This document shows, one piece after another, positions 1-11,861 of a stretch of 64,000 nucleotides of DNA. The notes under the pieces are model-generated. The model did no database searches, had not been told where the DNA came from, and saw nothing but the letters and a program-made list of their open reading frames with translations. The position numbers and the translations under genes were made by a program. Within the stretch, counting starts at the first letter, position 1. Each line of letters begins with the position of its first letter. The stretch spans positions 7,823,501 through 7,887,500 of the forward strand of contig CM036753.1 in the NCBI GenBank assembly GCA_020796225.1. The letters run 5' to 3'. The stretch comes from Arion vulgaris (lineage: Eukaryota; Mollusca; Gastropoda; Stylommatophora; Arionidae).

Positions 1-110
1 GAAGAAGAGCTACCGGGTTTAGTTCTTGGAGTGACACTGGGAGCCTTGAACTTCATTAGTAATGCTTTTCGCTATTGTGCCGTTTTTTACATTTGCAAAA
101 TGTGTTTATG

Positions 111-318
111 TCTTCTTCGAACGCTCCATATTGACCACTTGTTAAACACTCTGTGTGATTTGTATGTGATCTGAGCTTAGGAACGATTGAACGTTGTGCC
201 AGTTATGCGCCTACAAGTAGGCTAGCACATCCGATTTCTGCGATGCTTTTTATTTACTAGGGTAATTTCTCTAGGTCCTACATCAGTCGCCTCCTATGAC
301 ATGCATTGTAGGTCGCAG
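111..318 (+). repeat. Dispersed repeat A, copy 1
   Basis: First of eight copies of an interspersed element of about 210-260 bp. One end starts with TTC/GAA triplets, followed by blocks such as CCAGTTATGCGCCTACAAGT and TTTTTATTTACTAG, and the other end reads ACATGCATTGTAGGTCGCAG. Other copies are at 1441 (-), 14956, 33125, 38405, 46235 (-), 63050 and 63178. The GAA-rich end resembles the simple 3' tails of non-LTR elements here, so it may be a SINE or a LINE 3' UTR. No coding capacity is visible. Confidence 0.75.
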
Positions 319-834
319 AAAGAAACTGACATAGAGCTTGTCGCCGGCGATCTAATGGCTACCTTACGCAGTAAGTCTGTGTTTTGTCATCTTAGCGGTT
401 TCGTTCGATATGAATTGCAAATTAAAGTGGCGTACATGGTGTTTGCACTCTACATCTGGCTTATTTATTTAATGCGCGGGCACGGTTCTGGTTTGTGTCA
501 CAACTTGTCAGAACTTTTGATTTCTTCAGGGCTCACATGATAAAATGGTGTGCGCATTTTGTGTGGAGCTACTATCACAGGAACGGACCAAGTATTGGGC
601 TACTTGCTGTAATGATGCTGGAGCCGTGACTACTGACTACTGAAAGCGAAAGAAGAAGAGGCAATATCAAGAATAATATGCACTGCGAGAAGAAGAATTG
701 AAGCTTGAAATCTGAATGTACAGAAGAGTAAAAGAGAGTCATGGAAAGAGAAGAAAATAATAAACAAATACATTACAAAATAGGAAGGAAAAGAGAACTG
801 CCAAAAAAGATTTACATTAGATAAATGAGATAGT

Positions 835-1035
835 TTGGTCGCACTAAGAGACACGACACTGTTGAAAACCATCTTAGAAGGAAAAGTGGAATGCAGAAAG
901 CAAAATTAAGACAGAGGTATAATTGGGAGACAGACATTAGAAAGTTTACAAGCAAGAGTCTGGCAGAGTGCACCTTCAGGGCAAGAGATACAATTTATTA
1001 GAAAGCTATTACAGTTAACCTTCAATAATAAGACG
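835..1035 (+). pseudogene. LINE reverse-transcriptase C-terminal remnant
   Basis: One frame reads VENHLRRKSGMQKAKLRQRY followed by NWETDIRK. This fits the region after the RT core of RTE/CR1-like endonuclease-reverse transcriptases, where a G-R-x-R-x-x-W-like segment precedes the C-terminus. No RT motif or endonuclease is left. Flanks at 560-835 are purine-rich and unassigned. Confidence 0.4.
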
Positions 1036-1209
1036 GTACAAGATCGATTAATTGATTGATACTGCGTCAAACGTGCCACGGGAAAGAAGGAAAAGAAAAG
1101 AAACGGAAATAATGTGCACGTTCAAACTAATAGCTCACGGCGTGGAACTTAACTCACAACACTGTTGTATCCAATTCGATATACGAAAGCTATGCATTAC
1201 GCTACCATT

Positions 1210-1318
1210 TAGAAAATAATGACAAACTACTGAACGTATAAGTGGTGCCTAAAAAAATTGACGACTCGTTTACTGTTGGTGACGGCTAAGTTCTATAAAG
1301 TATATGCCACCATTTTAA
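1210..1318 (+). repeat. Dispersed repeat C, copy 1
   Basis: About 100 bp shares blocks with 38998-39122 in the same orientation: GGTGCCTA, then GACGACTCGTTTACTGT-like sequence and a purine/TA-rich end. The element type is not recognised. Confidence 0.5.
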
Positions 1319-1440
1319 TTGCTCATGCATTACGCTAATCCGTCCAGCTACAGAACAAGGTTCAGAAAAAGAAATGACAGAATAAATATAGAGATTTGAA
1401 TATGCAATCACTGTTTTCCAGTGTAAAATACCAACTATGT

Positions 1441-1679
1441 GTGTGTCGAGGCTCGCTAGGGGAGCAAAGAAAGGATAACAGTGCTACCTACAAGGCATGT
1501 CGTAAGAAGTGATTGATGTAGGACCTAGGCAAGCTATCATAGTAAATAAAAAGCGTCGCAGAAATCGGGTGTTCTGGCCTACTTGTAGGCGCATAACTGG
1601 TACAACGTACAATCGCTCTTAGGCTCAGATCACACACAAATCACAAAGAGTGGTTTAACAAGTGGTTCGAAGAAGAAGA
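1441..1679 (-). repeat. Dispersed repeat A, copy 2 (minus)
   Basis: Reverse-complement copy of repeat A. The core runs from GGAGCAAAGAAAGGATAACA to a CGAAGAAGAAG tail at 1667-1679. It lies just before the 51-bp satellite. Confidence 0.75.
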
Positions 1680-1711
1680 GTGGGAAAAACAAAAATTATT
1701 GAAAAAAAGTC

Positions 1712-3594
1712 GATGTTGTTATATGTTATTATATTTGATACATGTTGTTATATATTATTATATTTGTATTATGTTTGTATTATATTTGATACATATTATT
1801 TTAAATTAAAGTCAGATGTTGTTATATATTATTATATTTGATACATATTATTTTAAGTTAAAGTCAGATGTTGTTATATGTTATTATATTTGATACATAT
1901 TATTTTAAGTTAAAGTCAGATGTTGTTATATGTATTATATTTGATACATATTATTTTAAGTTAAAGTCAGATGTTGTTATATGTTATTATATTTGATACA
2001 TATTATTTTAAGTTAAAGTCAGATGTTGTTATATGTATTATATTTGATACATATTATTTTAAGTTAAAGTCAGATGTTGTTATATGTATTATATTTGATA
2101 CATATTATTTTAAGTTAAAGTCAGATGTTGTTATATGTATTATATTTGATACATATTATTTTAAGTTAAAGTCAGATGTTATATGTATTATATTTGATAC
2201 ATATTATTTTAAGTTAAAGTCAGATGTTGTTATATGTATTATATTTGATAAATATTATTTTAAGTTAAAGTCAGATGTTGTTATATGTATTATATTTGAT
2301 ACATATTATTTTAAGTTAAAGTCAGATGTTGTTATATGTTATTATATTTGATAGATATTATTTTAAGTTAAAGTCAGATGTTGTTATATGTATTATATTT
2401 GATACATATTAATTTAAGTTAAAGTCAGATGTTGTTATATGTATTATATTTGATACATATTATTTTAAGATAAAGTCAGATGTTGTTATATGTATTATAT
2501 TTGATACATATTATTTTAAGTTAAAGTCAGATGTTGTTATATGTATTATATTTGATACATATTATTTTGGTTAAAGTCAGATGTTGTTATATGTATTATA
2601 TTTGATACATATTATTCTAAGTTAAAGTCAGATGTTGTTATATGTATTATATTTGATACTTATTATTTTAAGTTAAAGTCAGATGTTGTTATATGTATTA
2701 TATTTGATACATATTATTTTAAGTTAAAGTCAGATGTTGTTATATGTATTATATTTGATACATATTATTTTAAGTTAAAGTCAGATGTTGTTATATGTAT
2801 TATATTTGATACATATTATTTTAAGTTAAAGTCAGATGTTGTTATATGTATTATATTTGATACATGTTATTTTAAGTTAAAGTCAGATGTTGTTATATGT
2901 ATTATATTTGATACATATTATTTTAAGTTAAAGTCAGATGTTGTTATATGTATTATATTTGATACATATTATTTTAAGTTAAAGTCAGATGTTGTTATAT
3001 GTATTATATTTGATACATATTATTTTAAGTTAAAGTCAGATGTTGTTATATGTATTATATTTGATACATATTATTTTAAGTTAAAGTCAGATGTTGTTAT
3101 ATGTTATTATATTTGATAAATATTATTTTAAGTTAAAGTCAGATGTTGTTATATGTATTATATTTGATACATATTATTTTAAGTTAAAGTCAGATGTTGT
3201 TATATGTATTATATTTGATACATATTATTTTAAGTTAATTTCAGATGTTGTTATATGTATTATATTTGATACATATTATTTTAAGATTAAAGTCAGATGT
3301 TGTTATATGTATTATATTTGATATATATTATTTTGTTAAAGTCAGATGTTGTTATATGTATTATATTTGATACATATTATTCTAAGTTAAAGTCAGATGT
3401 TGTTATATGTATTATATTTGATACATATTATTCTAAGTTAAAGTCAGATGTTGTTATATGTATTATATTTGATACTTATTATTTTAAGTTAAAGTCAGAT
3501 GTTGTTATATGTATTATATTTGATACATATTATTTTAAGTTAAAGTCAGATGTTGTTATATGTATTATATTTGATACATATTATTCTAAGTTAA
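1712..3594. repeat. 51-bp tandem satellite, about 36 copies
   Basis: The unit is about 51 bp, begins AAGTCAGATGTTGTTATATG and ends in a TATTTTAAGTT-like block. Copies vary by point changes and small indels. Because 51 is a multiple of 3, long frames translate as a 17-residue repeat (LKSDVVICIIFDTYYFK). These are not genes: the frames start and stop where a copy has an indel. The array lies in the region just 5' of the GPCR TM1 exon. Confidence 0.95.
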
Positions 3595-3721
3595 AACCAA
3601 GACAACAAATAGTTTTGATTCAATCATCAGCAGTGACTCTGTTATCTTGTTTCTGTGATAATTTTTATATCAGAGATTGTATTCTTGACTAGTGATAATT
3701 TTTTTCTATTTATGTTTGCAG

Positions 3722-3827
3722 GTGAATATGCCAATAGTCATTCAGATATCAACTGTTGGATATTCTATTTCTTGGGAACTTTGATTGTAGCTACTGCCAT
3801 CATGGTTTCTTCAAATAAGATCACCAG
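3722..3827 (+). pseudogene. GPCR exon: TM1, with frame break and lost donor
   Basis: A good acceptor (polypyrimidine then TGCAG) ends at 3721. From 3722 in phase 0 the exon reads VNMPIVIQISTVGYSIS; VGYSIS is the TM1 signature of family B receptors. One base is then missing near 3772, and the TM1 continuation LGTLIVATAIMVSSNKIT lies in another frame up to AG at 3827. Adding the missing base gives 107 bp ending in phase 2, which fits the TM2 exon (A completing AGA, then KLHCQRN). The expected GT donor is CT at 3828-3829. A second frame (EYANSHSDINCWIFYF...) is open throughout but lacks the family signature. A Sailor transposon starts 14 bp downstream. Confidence 0.6.
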
Positions 3828-3840
3828 CTAGTGCTAGTGC

Positions 3841-5997
3841 TATAGTCTGTCCATTAATTCGTGAGCACGTTTGAAATTGATTTTCTCGAAAACTACCTGT
3901 TGGATCTCAGTGATATTTGCAAGCAGCCTTAGAATATTCATGACGCATAGAAATATTTTTTCCAAGAAAATTTGATGTAGTTTGAAATATTTCTTCTTCA
4001 GGTTATATTAAAATCAACCTCACCGGATTGTACACAATAGTAACAGATCTACGGTACACAGACGCGTTGTTCTAAAATACATTATGGTAACATTGAAATA
4101 TCGTGAGTTTCACGAATTCCGTGCACCTAACCCAGTCGACTTTGAAGCGGAAAGCATATGACGTTATAATTGGGATACCGTTGTATAGTTATAGGCGTAT
4201 CTCGCTATTTGTATGAAGCTATTGTATCATATTTGTTGGCTTATCAAACTGACATTGATATCACATTCATAATGAGTCTGAAATGCACATTTATAACAAT
4301 GCAGAAGGTTACAGTTTTACTATACCAACACTTCCGTAGGGGAATCTAAGAGAGGTCATCTATATTGCGATATTCATAACTCTGAGAAACGAACGCAACT
4401 GGCGCTTGGTCTGAATAGAGAATCCTTTTCCGATGGATTAAACAGGACACAAAGTGCACTAATGTCAAGCAAGGAAGGAAAAGAACAATTGACGACTTTG
4501 ACATAGATGTCATAAGACGGGAGCTCTGAAAATGTTTCGACAAATCAACTTGTTACTCTCAGGAAACTGAAATTAAAACTGCAATCAGATTGCAGCATAG
4601 ACATTCTTAAAGTACTCTATGGAAAATTGTAAGAGCCGCCGGCTTCACCTTCAGAAAAACCATAGGCGGCAGGAATATTATTTGTGAAAAGCCACATTTA
4701 ATTGCTGCCCGAAATAAATACCTGAGGCAGATCCGTGAGCGGCGGAGGCAAGCCTATGATATTGTATATTTGGACGAATCCTGGGTCAAAGCTCACCACA
4801 CCAATGCTAAAGAATGGCAATCAGTAGACGGTGAACAAAAAGAAAAATACCAAGCAGCAAGGCAGCGTATTATACTAACACATGCAGGAAGTAGTGAAGA
4901 AGGTCTTGTCCATGACGCTGGACTTATTTTCCAATCAAAAGTACCGACGGTAGGGACCACCACACAGAAATGAATGGACATATTTTCAGGCACTGATGGA
5001 GAAAGATCTACTTCCAATTCTAAACAGACCATCATGCTGGTAATGGATAATGCATCCTATCCCAACGCAGTATCAGCGGAAGACAAAGTACCAACTGCAT
5101 CAAATAACAAAGATCAAATTAGGACTTGGCTTGCTAAGGAAAATGTCAGCTTCGATGATACATATTGAAACCCGAGTTGCTGCACCTGGTGAGGATGACA
5201 AATAAGACAAAGGTGTTTCATATTGACAAAATCATTGCGGAATACGGCCACACGTCTTTGCGACTACCTCCATATCATGCTCACCTCAATTCGATAGAGC
5301 TTGTCTGGGCTAAAGTAAAAGGGCAAGTTGCCGAACAGAACAGGACGTTTAAAATATGTGATGTTGAAGTTCTGACACGTGAGTCCTTCTCAATGATAGA
5401 CATGCAGTTCTGGAAGAAGTGTGTTGAACATGTGCTCCGAGAGGAAGACGAGTACTGGCACCGAGATGGATTACAATTTGTCCAGCCAGTAACCTCATGG
5501 AATCGTCAGATTCGGGATGATACAAATCATATTTTGATTACAGACTGAGAAATAGCAACGTATACATTTCCATATCCAAATGCGTCTACCATCATACAAT
5601 TGTGGTGAAGTTAAGACACCCTGGGGTCTAATGGTGACCGAAGGGGAAGACTAACTGTTGCATATTGTATCCAAGTTCACGATTGCACATAAAAGCAACA
5701 CACTTAATTACTTGACCTATCAAGTTAATATGGAGATACCCCTATGAATAGAATTGACATGGACAAATTCTAGGGATTACTGTAAAATCTAAAATTTGAG
5801 CCCCGTATTTGCAATTGTCATAAAAGATCAAAGGAATTCGCCGATGTGCAAAATCCGTAGCATCTATGGACTACTGGTTTGCTTTATTTTAGCGTCATGG
5901 ATATTCTAAGGCTGCATGCAAAAATCACTGAGATCCAACAGGTAGTTTTCGAGAAAATCAATTTCAAACGTGCTCACGAATTAATGGACAGACTATA
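3841..5997 (+). mobile_element. Sailor-like (DD82E-type) IS630/Tc1/mariner transposon, copy 1
   Basis: The element is bounded by TA dinucleotides and terminal inverted repeats of about 105 bp that begin TATAGTCTGTCCATTAATTC. The two ends differ at only about three positions. It carries one transposase gene, broken by frameshifts. A sister copy in the same orientation lies at 43377-45568, with nearly identical non-coding parts. The TA target site and DDE transposase place it in the IS630/Tc1/mariner group. It sits in the intron immediately after the GPCR TM1 exon. Confidence 0.9.
4272..5548 (+). pseudogene. Sailor-like transposase, frameshifted
   Basis: DDE transposase that would cut and paste the element in the nucleus by binding its inverted repeats. 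The start is the ATG of MSLKCTF at 4272. An N-terminal helix-turn-helix region (RTQLALGLNRESF) is followed by a second DNA-binding segment (KSTLWKIVRAAGF) and the catalytic core: LDESWVKAHHTNAKEW, then VMDNASY, then LPPYHAHLNSIELVW. Against copy 2 it has several 1-nt indels, an NPIE to NSIE change beside the catalytic Glu, and a 10-nt deletion at the C-terminus that changes the last residues. Its KSTLW segment keeps the Trp codon that is a stop in copy 2. It is not expected to be active. Confidence 0.85.
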
Positions 5998-6334
5998 AGT
6001 GTATTCAATTTATTTCTATTTTAGAAAAGTAAAGAATATGTTTTCATGACATGTGGTATGTTGTATAAAATATTATGTTAGATTTGTATTTTCAACAACC
6101 AGCGGTGTACAATGGATGTGGGGATCAATATCAAGATGACAGTGTTTACTGCAGAGTTTTTTGTTTATGCTCTTTTGTATCCATTTGAGGTTGGATCGAT
6201 CCGAGAGTCTCGTAGACCGCAGACAAAATGTAACTCCAATTAGGAAATTTGATCCTTCAACAAAGCAGGTGCTTAAAACACTGTGATATCGCAGATACCT
6301 CTTCTGCCTCTCTCTCTCTCTCTATATACATATA
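5998..6334. other. Intron sequence, no gene seen
   Basis: AT-rich sequence between the Sailor copy and the Helitron. It ends in a CT run (6308-6322) and short TATATC repeats. Nothing coding is recognised. Confidence 0.5.
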
Positions 6335-9300
6335 TCTATATCTATATTTTGCAATCTCTGTGTGTGTGTTACACTATACACGCCGTTAGTTTACATCCCC
6401 AAATCACCAAAGTTGGCAGAAACACGCACGAGACCAAAATAAGGTTAACCGTGGAAAGATTTTCGAAATCGGATCAATATTAGTTTTTTAAATAATAACC
6501 AAAGTTTGCTATCCTATCCAATTTTTGTTACAATTTGCCGTAAGACTTAGAGTGTACACATTAATATATACACAAGATTCGATGACGTATGTTTTGAAAC
6601 TATGGAAACCTCGACCTATTTCATAGCATAACAATCGTCATTTGATTGTTCAAACAAGCTGATCTCATTTTGCATCAACAATTCACCAAAGTAGGTAAAA
6701 ACATGCATGCGACTAAAAATTATATCAACAGTTGAAAGAATTTCGAAATCGAATCAATATTCGTTTTTAAAATAACTGAAAACCAATTTATCACAACGTG
6801 ACCCATATATTTGCATAAATTTACTACGTTGACCGCTACCAAACATAGCGTCATTATTTCATGTGCTCATAAACGTAATGCGCTAAGATCCGCATTGTCA
6901 TTTCCTGCACTCAACAGATTATTCAACAACGGAAAATGTCAATGTCAAAGCTCAAATAAATCAAACAAATTTTGAAAATAGATAATCAAAATTCCACAGG
7001 TCATTTTTATTGTTATTGTTAAACTATTCATTATATGCAATGCCACCTAAGAAAAGAAAACTCTTCAGTCAGTCCAGAATCGACTGTAAACGAAGAGTGG
7101 CAAGTAGGTCTGCAGAAAATGTAATGATATCAGAAAATTGGAAGGAAGCTAATAGGTCGAGAATGACCAATGCTAGAGCTCAAGAAGACGAGGATGCTGT
7201 CTTAATTGACGTGAAGCTAATAGGACACGCATGGCTGATAACCAATCAAATGAGACATGTCAACAAACAGCTATCCGACTCGAACAAGACGCCAGACGAC
7301 GAGCAATAGCACGAGTTGCCAAATGGTTTTTGTTGAAGAATGAAGCATTCAACTACAATAATAATCGTGAATACGAAAAATACCCAATAATTGCTATTGG
7401 GGGATTGACAGCAGTTTGTCCTCACTGCAAGGCACAAAAATGGATTGGTGAAACACCTGGAATGTATTGCTCTGGAGGAAAAGTTCAGTTGCCTGAATTA
7501 CAAGAACCACCTGAACCATTAAAATCGTTTATGGACAACATAGCTGACTCTAACTTCTTAAAAAATATCAGAAAATACAATTAATGCTTTCAGATGACAT
7601 CTTTTGGCACAACTTCTACCAATTTCTCATCAAGGATTTATGCCAACTTTTAAAATGCAAGGTCAAGTATATCATCAATTTGGTTCACTCTTGCCACAAC
7701 CAAATGAAGACCCAAAATTTCTTCAAATTTATTTCATGGGTAATGAAGAAGCTGAGGCAAATCAGCGCATCAATTGTAATCCAGAAACTAATCACAATAC
7801 AGTGGTATATAGCTATTCAACGTATGCTACACACTTGCAACAGTTATGTCAGAAGTTTCAAGACTGTATTAGATCAGTTGCCCACTGACGACAGGAAAAT
7901 TGCAATCCGCGCTGACATAGTTCCGACCGGTCAACATGAGCGGACTTATAATGCACCTGTAGTAAACGAAGTTTCATTATCATAGCAGGAAATGATTTTG
8001 GAAAGCGGGACGTAATTTTACAAAAACGAGAAAACAAACTGCAACGAATTTCAGAAACACACAGATCTTACGATGCCCTTCAGTATCCAATTTTATTTCC
8101 TCGGGGTGAAGACGGTTACTACATTTGCATACATCAAAGGGATCCAGTCACTAAATTGATTTCAAACAAATTTGTTTCTTCAAAGGATTTCTACTCATTT
8201 CGAATCATGATCAGAGATACTCCAAATCACCTTTTAAGTTGTCGCCAACTATTCCATCAATTTTTGGTAGATATGTTCGCAAAAATTGAATGCGAGCGAT
8301 TGCTCTATATTCGATTGAACCAAACAAAACTACGTTCAGAAGAATATGTTCATTTGAGGGATGCTATTGCGATAGATGGCCAGGCAAACAACTATGGCAG
8401 GTTGGTTATTTTGCCATCAACGTTTACCGGAGGTACGCGGTATATGCATCATGAATATACCCAAGATTCGATTACTTATGTTCGCAATTATGGAAAACCT
8501 GATCTCTTCATAACGTTTACATGTAACCCAAAATGGAAAGAAATACAAGATGAATTACTACCAGGACAGTCACATTTGGATAGACATGATCTAATTGCAC
8601 GTGTGTTTCGTCAAAAGTTAATTAAATTCATGCAACTTATAACGAAGGGGGAGATCTTTGTCCTGTGAGATGTTGGGTGTCTTCATCAGAATGGCAGAAA
8701 CCGGGTTTGCCACATAACCATTTATTATTTTGGTTATTAAATAAGATTGACCCAAATAATATTGATCGCATTATTAGGGTGGAGATTCCTGATCCAAACT
8801 TAGATCCACCACTACCTAAAACCGTTATAGAGCAAATGGTGCATGGACCATGTGGATATATCAATCCGAATTTCCCATGTATGAAGGACGGCAAATGTAC
8901 CAAACGATATCCGAAGAGTCTGTTGCTTGAAACTCAAACTGGAGAAGATGGCTATCCACTATATCGAAGAAGAAAGTTAGCTGATGGAGGATTCGAAGCA
9001 ACTAAGAAACTTAAGAGAGCAAATAGTTCAGTTGAATTTAACATCGACAATAGATGGATTGTTCCGTATTGTCCAATGTTGTCACGAATGTTTGATGCAC
9101 ATATTAATGTTGAGTACTGCAATTCAGTAAAATCGATCAAATATGTGTTAAAATACATACACAAAGGTTCTGATCAAGCTGTGTTTGGCATTCAAAAAGA
9201 TGGAGAATTGATTGGTGAAATAGAAGGTTATCGTGCTGGCCGCTACATCAGCAGCAATGAAGCAGTTTGGCGGATATTGGATTTCCCAGTTCATGAGAGA

Positions 9301-10995
9301 TATCCCTCCGTAATGCAACTGGGCGTCCACCTTGAAAACGGACAGAGAGTTTACTTCAATACAGAAAATTTTCAACGCAGAGTTCAACAACTTCCAAGAA
9401 CAACTTTAATTGCCATTTTTGAGCTTTGTCAAAATGACGACTTTGCAAAGACGTTCCTAAATATTACACATGGGATAGGTTAAAGAAAGCTTTTAATAGA
9501 AGAAAGCAGGGAGTCACAGTTGTTGGGTTCGATGGAGTTAAATCTAGCAATGTTTTAGGACGTGTTTATACTGTTCATCCAAACAATTTCGAATGTTTCT
9601 ACCTCCGCATCCTACTTCATACCGTTAGAGTTCTAATATCATTTACTGAATTAAAGACAGTTAAGGGTCAAGTTTGTGCAACATTCCGTGAAGCATGCCA
9701 AAAGCTTGATTTACTGGAGGACGACAATCAATGGCATGCTACGATGGCAGAAATAGTTGCATCAGAATCACCACAAAAGATCAGATCACTTTTCATCATT
9801 CTTATTACCTCATGCAATCTATCAAATCCACAAAATTTGTGGGACACATTCAAGGAAAGTATGTCGGAAGATATTCTTAATCGTACAATAGAACAGAATC
9901 CTAACTTGCAAATAGTTTACAACGAAGATATATTTAACCAAGTTTTAATCATCATAGAGGATAAAGTTATTGACATGGTTGGTAAAACTTTACAAGAATT
10001 AGGCTTCACATCCAGCAAGAAACAACATCAATCGTTTGCAGAGAGAAATACTTAAAGAAACCGCTTACAACGCCGGTGACTTAGAGAATTACGTAACCAT
10101 CAATGAGAAACTATTAGTTCATGACCAAAGAAATGTTTACGATATAATTATGAACCAAGTGAATGGTGGTACATGCGGTCTATTCTTCATTGATGTACCA
10201 GGAGGGACAGGAAAGACGTTTGTGATGAATTTACTCTTTCAAAATTCGCTTTTAATCGCATATTGCAATTGCCATGGCTTCTTCTGGAATAGCAGCAACT
10301 TTGCTTCAAGGAGGACGAACTGCTCACTCTACTCTTAAATTGCCACTCGATTTAGCACGTACCGAAGAGCCAATTTGCAACATCAGTAAAGGAACAGGCA
10401 AAGTGGCAGTTTTACAACAATGCAAATTGATTGTTTGGGATGAATGCACTATGATTCACAAGCACGGACTAGAAGCACTCAACAGGTCTCTTCAAGATAT
10501 TAGAAACAATCGACAACTTATGGTTGGAGCAGTAGTGGTTCTTGATGTTGATTTCAGGCAAACACTTCCTATTATTCCTAAAGGAACAATGGCTGATGAG
10601 CTCAAGGCGTGTCTGAAATCATCCCATCTTTGGATACATGTTCAAAATTTAAAATTAACTACCAACATGGGGATCCATTTACAGTAGGATGTCAATGCTT
10701 GACACTTTGCTGATCAATTGCTTGCTTTGGGAGATGGGCGGCTTTGCAAAGAACCAAACACTGACACAATCAAGTTACCAGAAGACTTCTGCAATATTGT
10801 GCACTCAATAGAACAACTTCAAGACATGGTGTTTTCACAGGAAAACAAGGAATGTTGTTTACTATCAGGCCCTAACTGATAAATATATATAACGTACAAT
10901 ATTTAGAAGAAAATGATATCTCTTGGAACGGCGTCACCAATTCCTCATCAAGGATTACTAACAACTTTCAACCGTGCGAAGCCGGTTAATCACTA

Positions 10996-10996
<1 letters not shown>
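6335..10996 (+). mobile_element. Helitron rolling-circle transposon, decayed
   Basis: A RepHel coding region (7040-10870) is followed by a typical Helitron 3' end: a hairpin with stem AACCG (10970-10974) and CGGTT (10983-10987), then nine bases ending in CTAG at 10996 and a flanking T. The motif GTGCGAAGCCGG in the hairpin is typical of animal Helitrons. The 5' end is uncertain. Helitrons start with TC after an A, and TCTATATC at 6335 is a candidate. Two related blocks near 6400-6480 and 6685-6770 (CACCAAAGT ... TTTCGAAATCG) suggest an internal duplication in the 5' leader. There are no inverted repeats or target duplication, as expected. Confidence 0.85.
7040..10870 (+). pseudogene. Helitron RepHel protein (HUH Rep + PIF1-like helicase), frameshifted
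   Basis: The remnant covers most of a Helitron polyprotein, which nicks and unwinds DNA for rolling-circle transposition. It starts at MPPKKRK (7040, a nuclear-signal-like cluster), followed by a Cys pair (CPHCKAQKW, 7417 on). The Helitron-like N domain runs from MPTFKMQGQVYHQFGSL (about 7637) to about 8670, with YDALQYPILFPRGEDGYY and FITFTCNPKW. The Rep HUH motif is GLPHNHLLFW (8704-8733). The double-Tyr motif is KYVLKYIHKGSD (about 9140-9175). The PIF1 helicase has Walker A PGGTGKTF (about 10200), Walker B IVWDECTM (about 10430) and DFRQTLPIIPKGT (about 10550). At least seven frame changes and an in-frame stop at 10685 break it. The C-terminal third of the helicase (the VNxLN and KSQGQ region) is missing, so it is both decayed and 3'-truncated. 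All key Rep motifs are still readable. Confidence 0.9.

Positions 10997-10997
<1 letters not shown>
10960..10997 (+). other. Helitron 3' terminus: hairpin and CTAG end
   Basis: The AACCG/CGGTT stem with an 8-nt loop is followed by AATCACTAG and then T. The spacing and sequence match known Helitron termination signals. A TA microsatellite starts immediately after. Confidence 0.8.

Positions 10998-11048
<51 letters not shown>
10997..11048. repeat. (TA)n microsatellite
   Basis: About 25 TA units directly abut the Helitron 3' end, so the element probably inserted beside an AT-rich site. Confidence 0.95.
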
Positions 11049-11053
<5 letters not shown>

Positions 11054-11460
11054 TTTTAAATCTGCCATTGTTTGTGGTGGTTATTGTCTGATAAGAAAAT
11101 ATTGCAAGGCAAAACTGGCATCGATTGGGAAGGAAATAGAGAACAAATGATCTGTATTTTGCAGCTTCTATTGTATTGTTATGCACACACAAAAACAAGA
11201 TATGCATAGAAAAACAAACAACTCGTCATTCGTGCTCGAGAACTTGTAGCGTCTTCGCTGCTGTTTTCGTAACATAAAGGTGTTGACAGCTTCGGATGGT
11301 TAGTCCTAAGTCAACTACCTAACCTGGAGGACTTGGGAGCCTTAGTTTGACCCGTTCTCAGTGATCTGTCAGGCTTGGGTGACCCTGCCAAGAATAAACT
11401 GACCCTGTATATAAAGACATTAAATTATTAAACACAAATTGACACACTATATATTGGATA
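11049..11460. other. Intron sequence, no gene seen
   Basis: No repeat family or exon is recognised here. Part of it (11280-11400) has higher GC and could belong to an unrecognised repeat. Confidence 0.4.
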
Positions 11461-11468
11461 ACATTAGA

Positions 11469-11859
11469 GCATCTTTTCCCAAACTGGGGTCCGTTGACCA
11501 CCGGGTTTCCGTGAGGTACTGACAGGGGTTCATCAAGCACTTATAGAAATATTATGATATTTGACACTTCAAACAGAAAAATACATTTTAAAAACATATA
11601 TAAAAACAGTGGTAAACTATCTCCGCTGCGAAATCAAAGCACCTGGACAAGACCGAAGACTAAATGTCTGATATGAGAAAATGAAAGATAATTTGAAGTT
11701 TCCCGCAGTCTGGGAACATTGGAGCCAGCCTGATGCTGGTGTGGTGTAATAATAACTCCATCGCTAGAAGATTGACATAAATTTAAACTTTTGGGGGTTC
11801 GCGTCAGCAAAATGTATTTAAAAGGGTACCACCGGTAATGCAAAGTTTGGGAACCACTG
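11469..11859. mobile_element. hAT-like MITE, 391 bp
   Basis: The right end is the inverse of CAGTGGTTCCCAAACTTTG, a classic hAT terminal sequence. The left end (GCATCTTTTCCCAAACTGGG) is a decayed match. Flanks are near-identical 8-mers, ACATTAGA (11461-11468) and GCATTAGA (11860-11867), as expected for an hAT target duplication. No transposase is present. Confidence 0.6.
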
Positions 11860-11861
11860 GC

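Noticed and set aside
1971..3692. Frames of 76-131 codons with a 17-residue repeat (LKSDVVICIIFDTYYFK)
   Set aside because: They are translations of the 51-bp satellite; the period is a multiple of 3, and frames end wherever a copy has an indel.
3722..3831. Alternative open frame through the TM1 exon (EYANSHSDINCWIFYFLGT...)
   Set aside because: It needs no frameshift, but it loses the VGYSIS signature, and a phase-0 start does not apply. I prefer the frameshift reading, without certainty.
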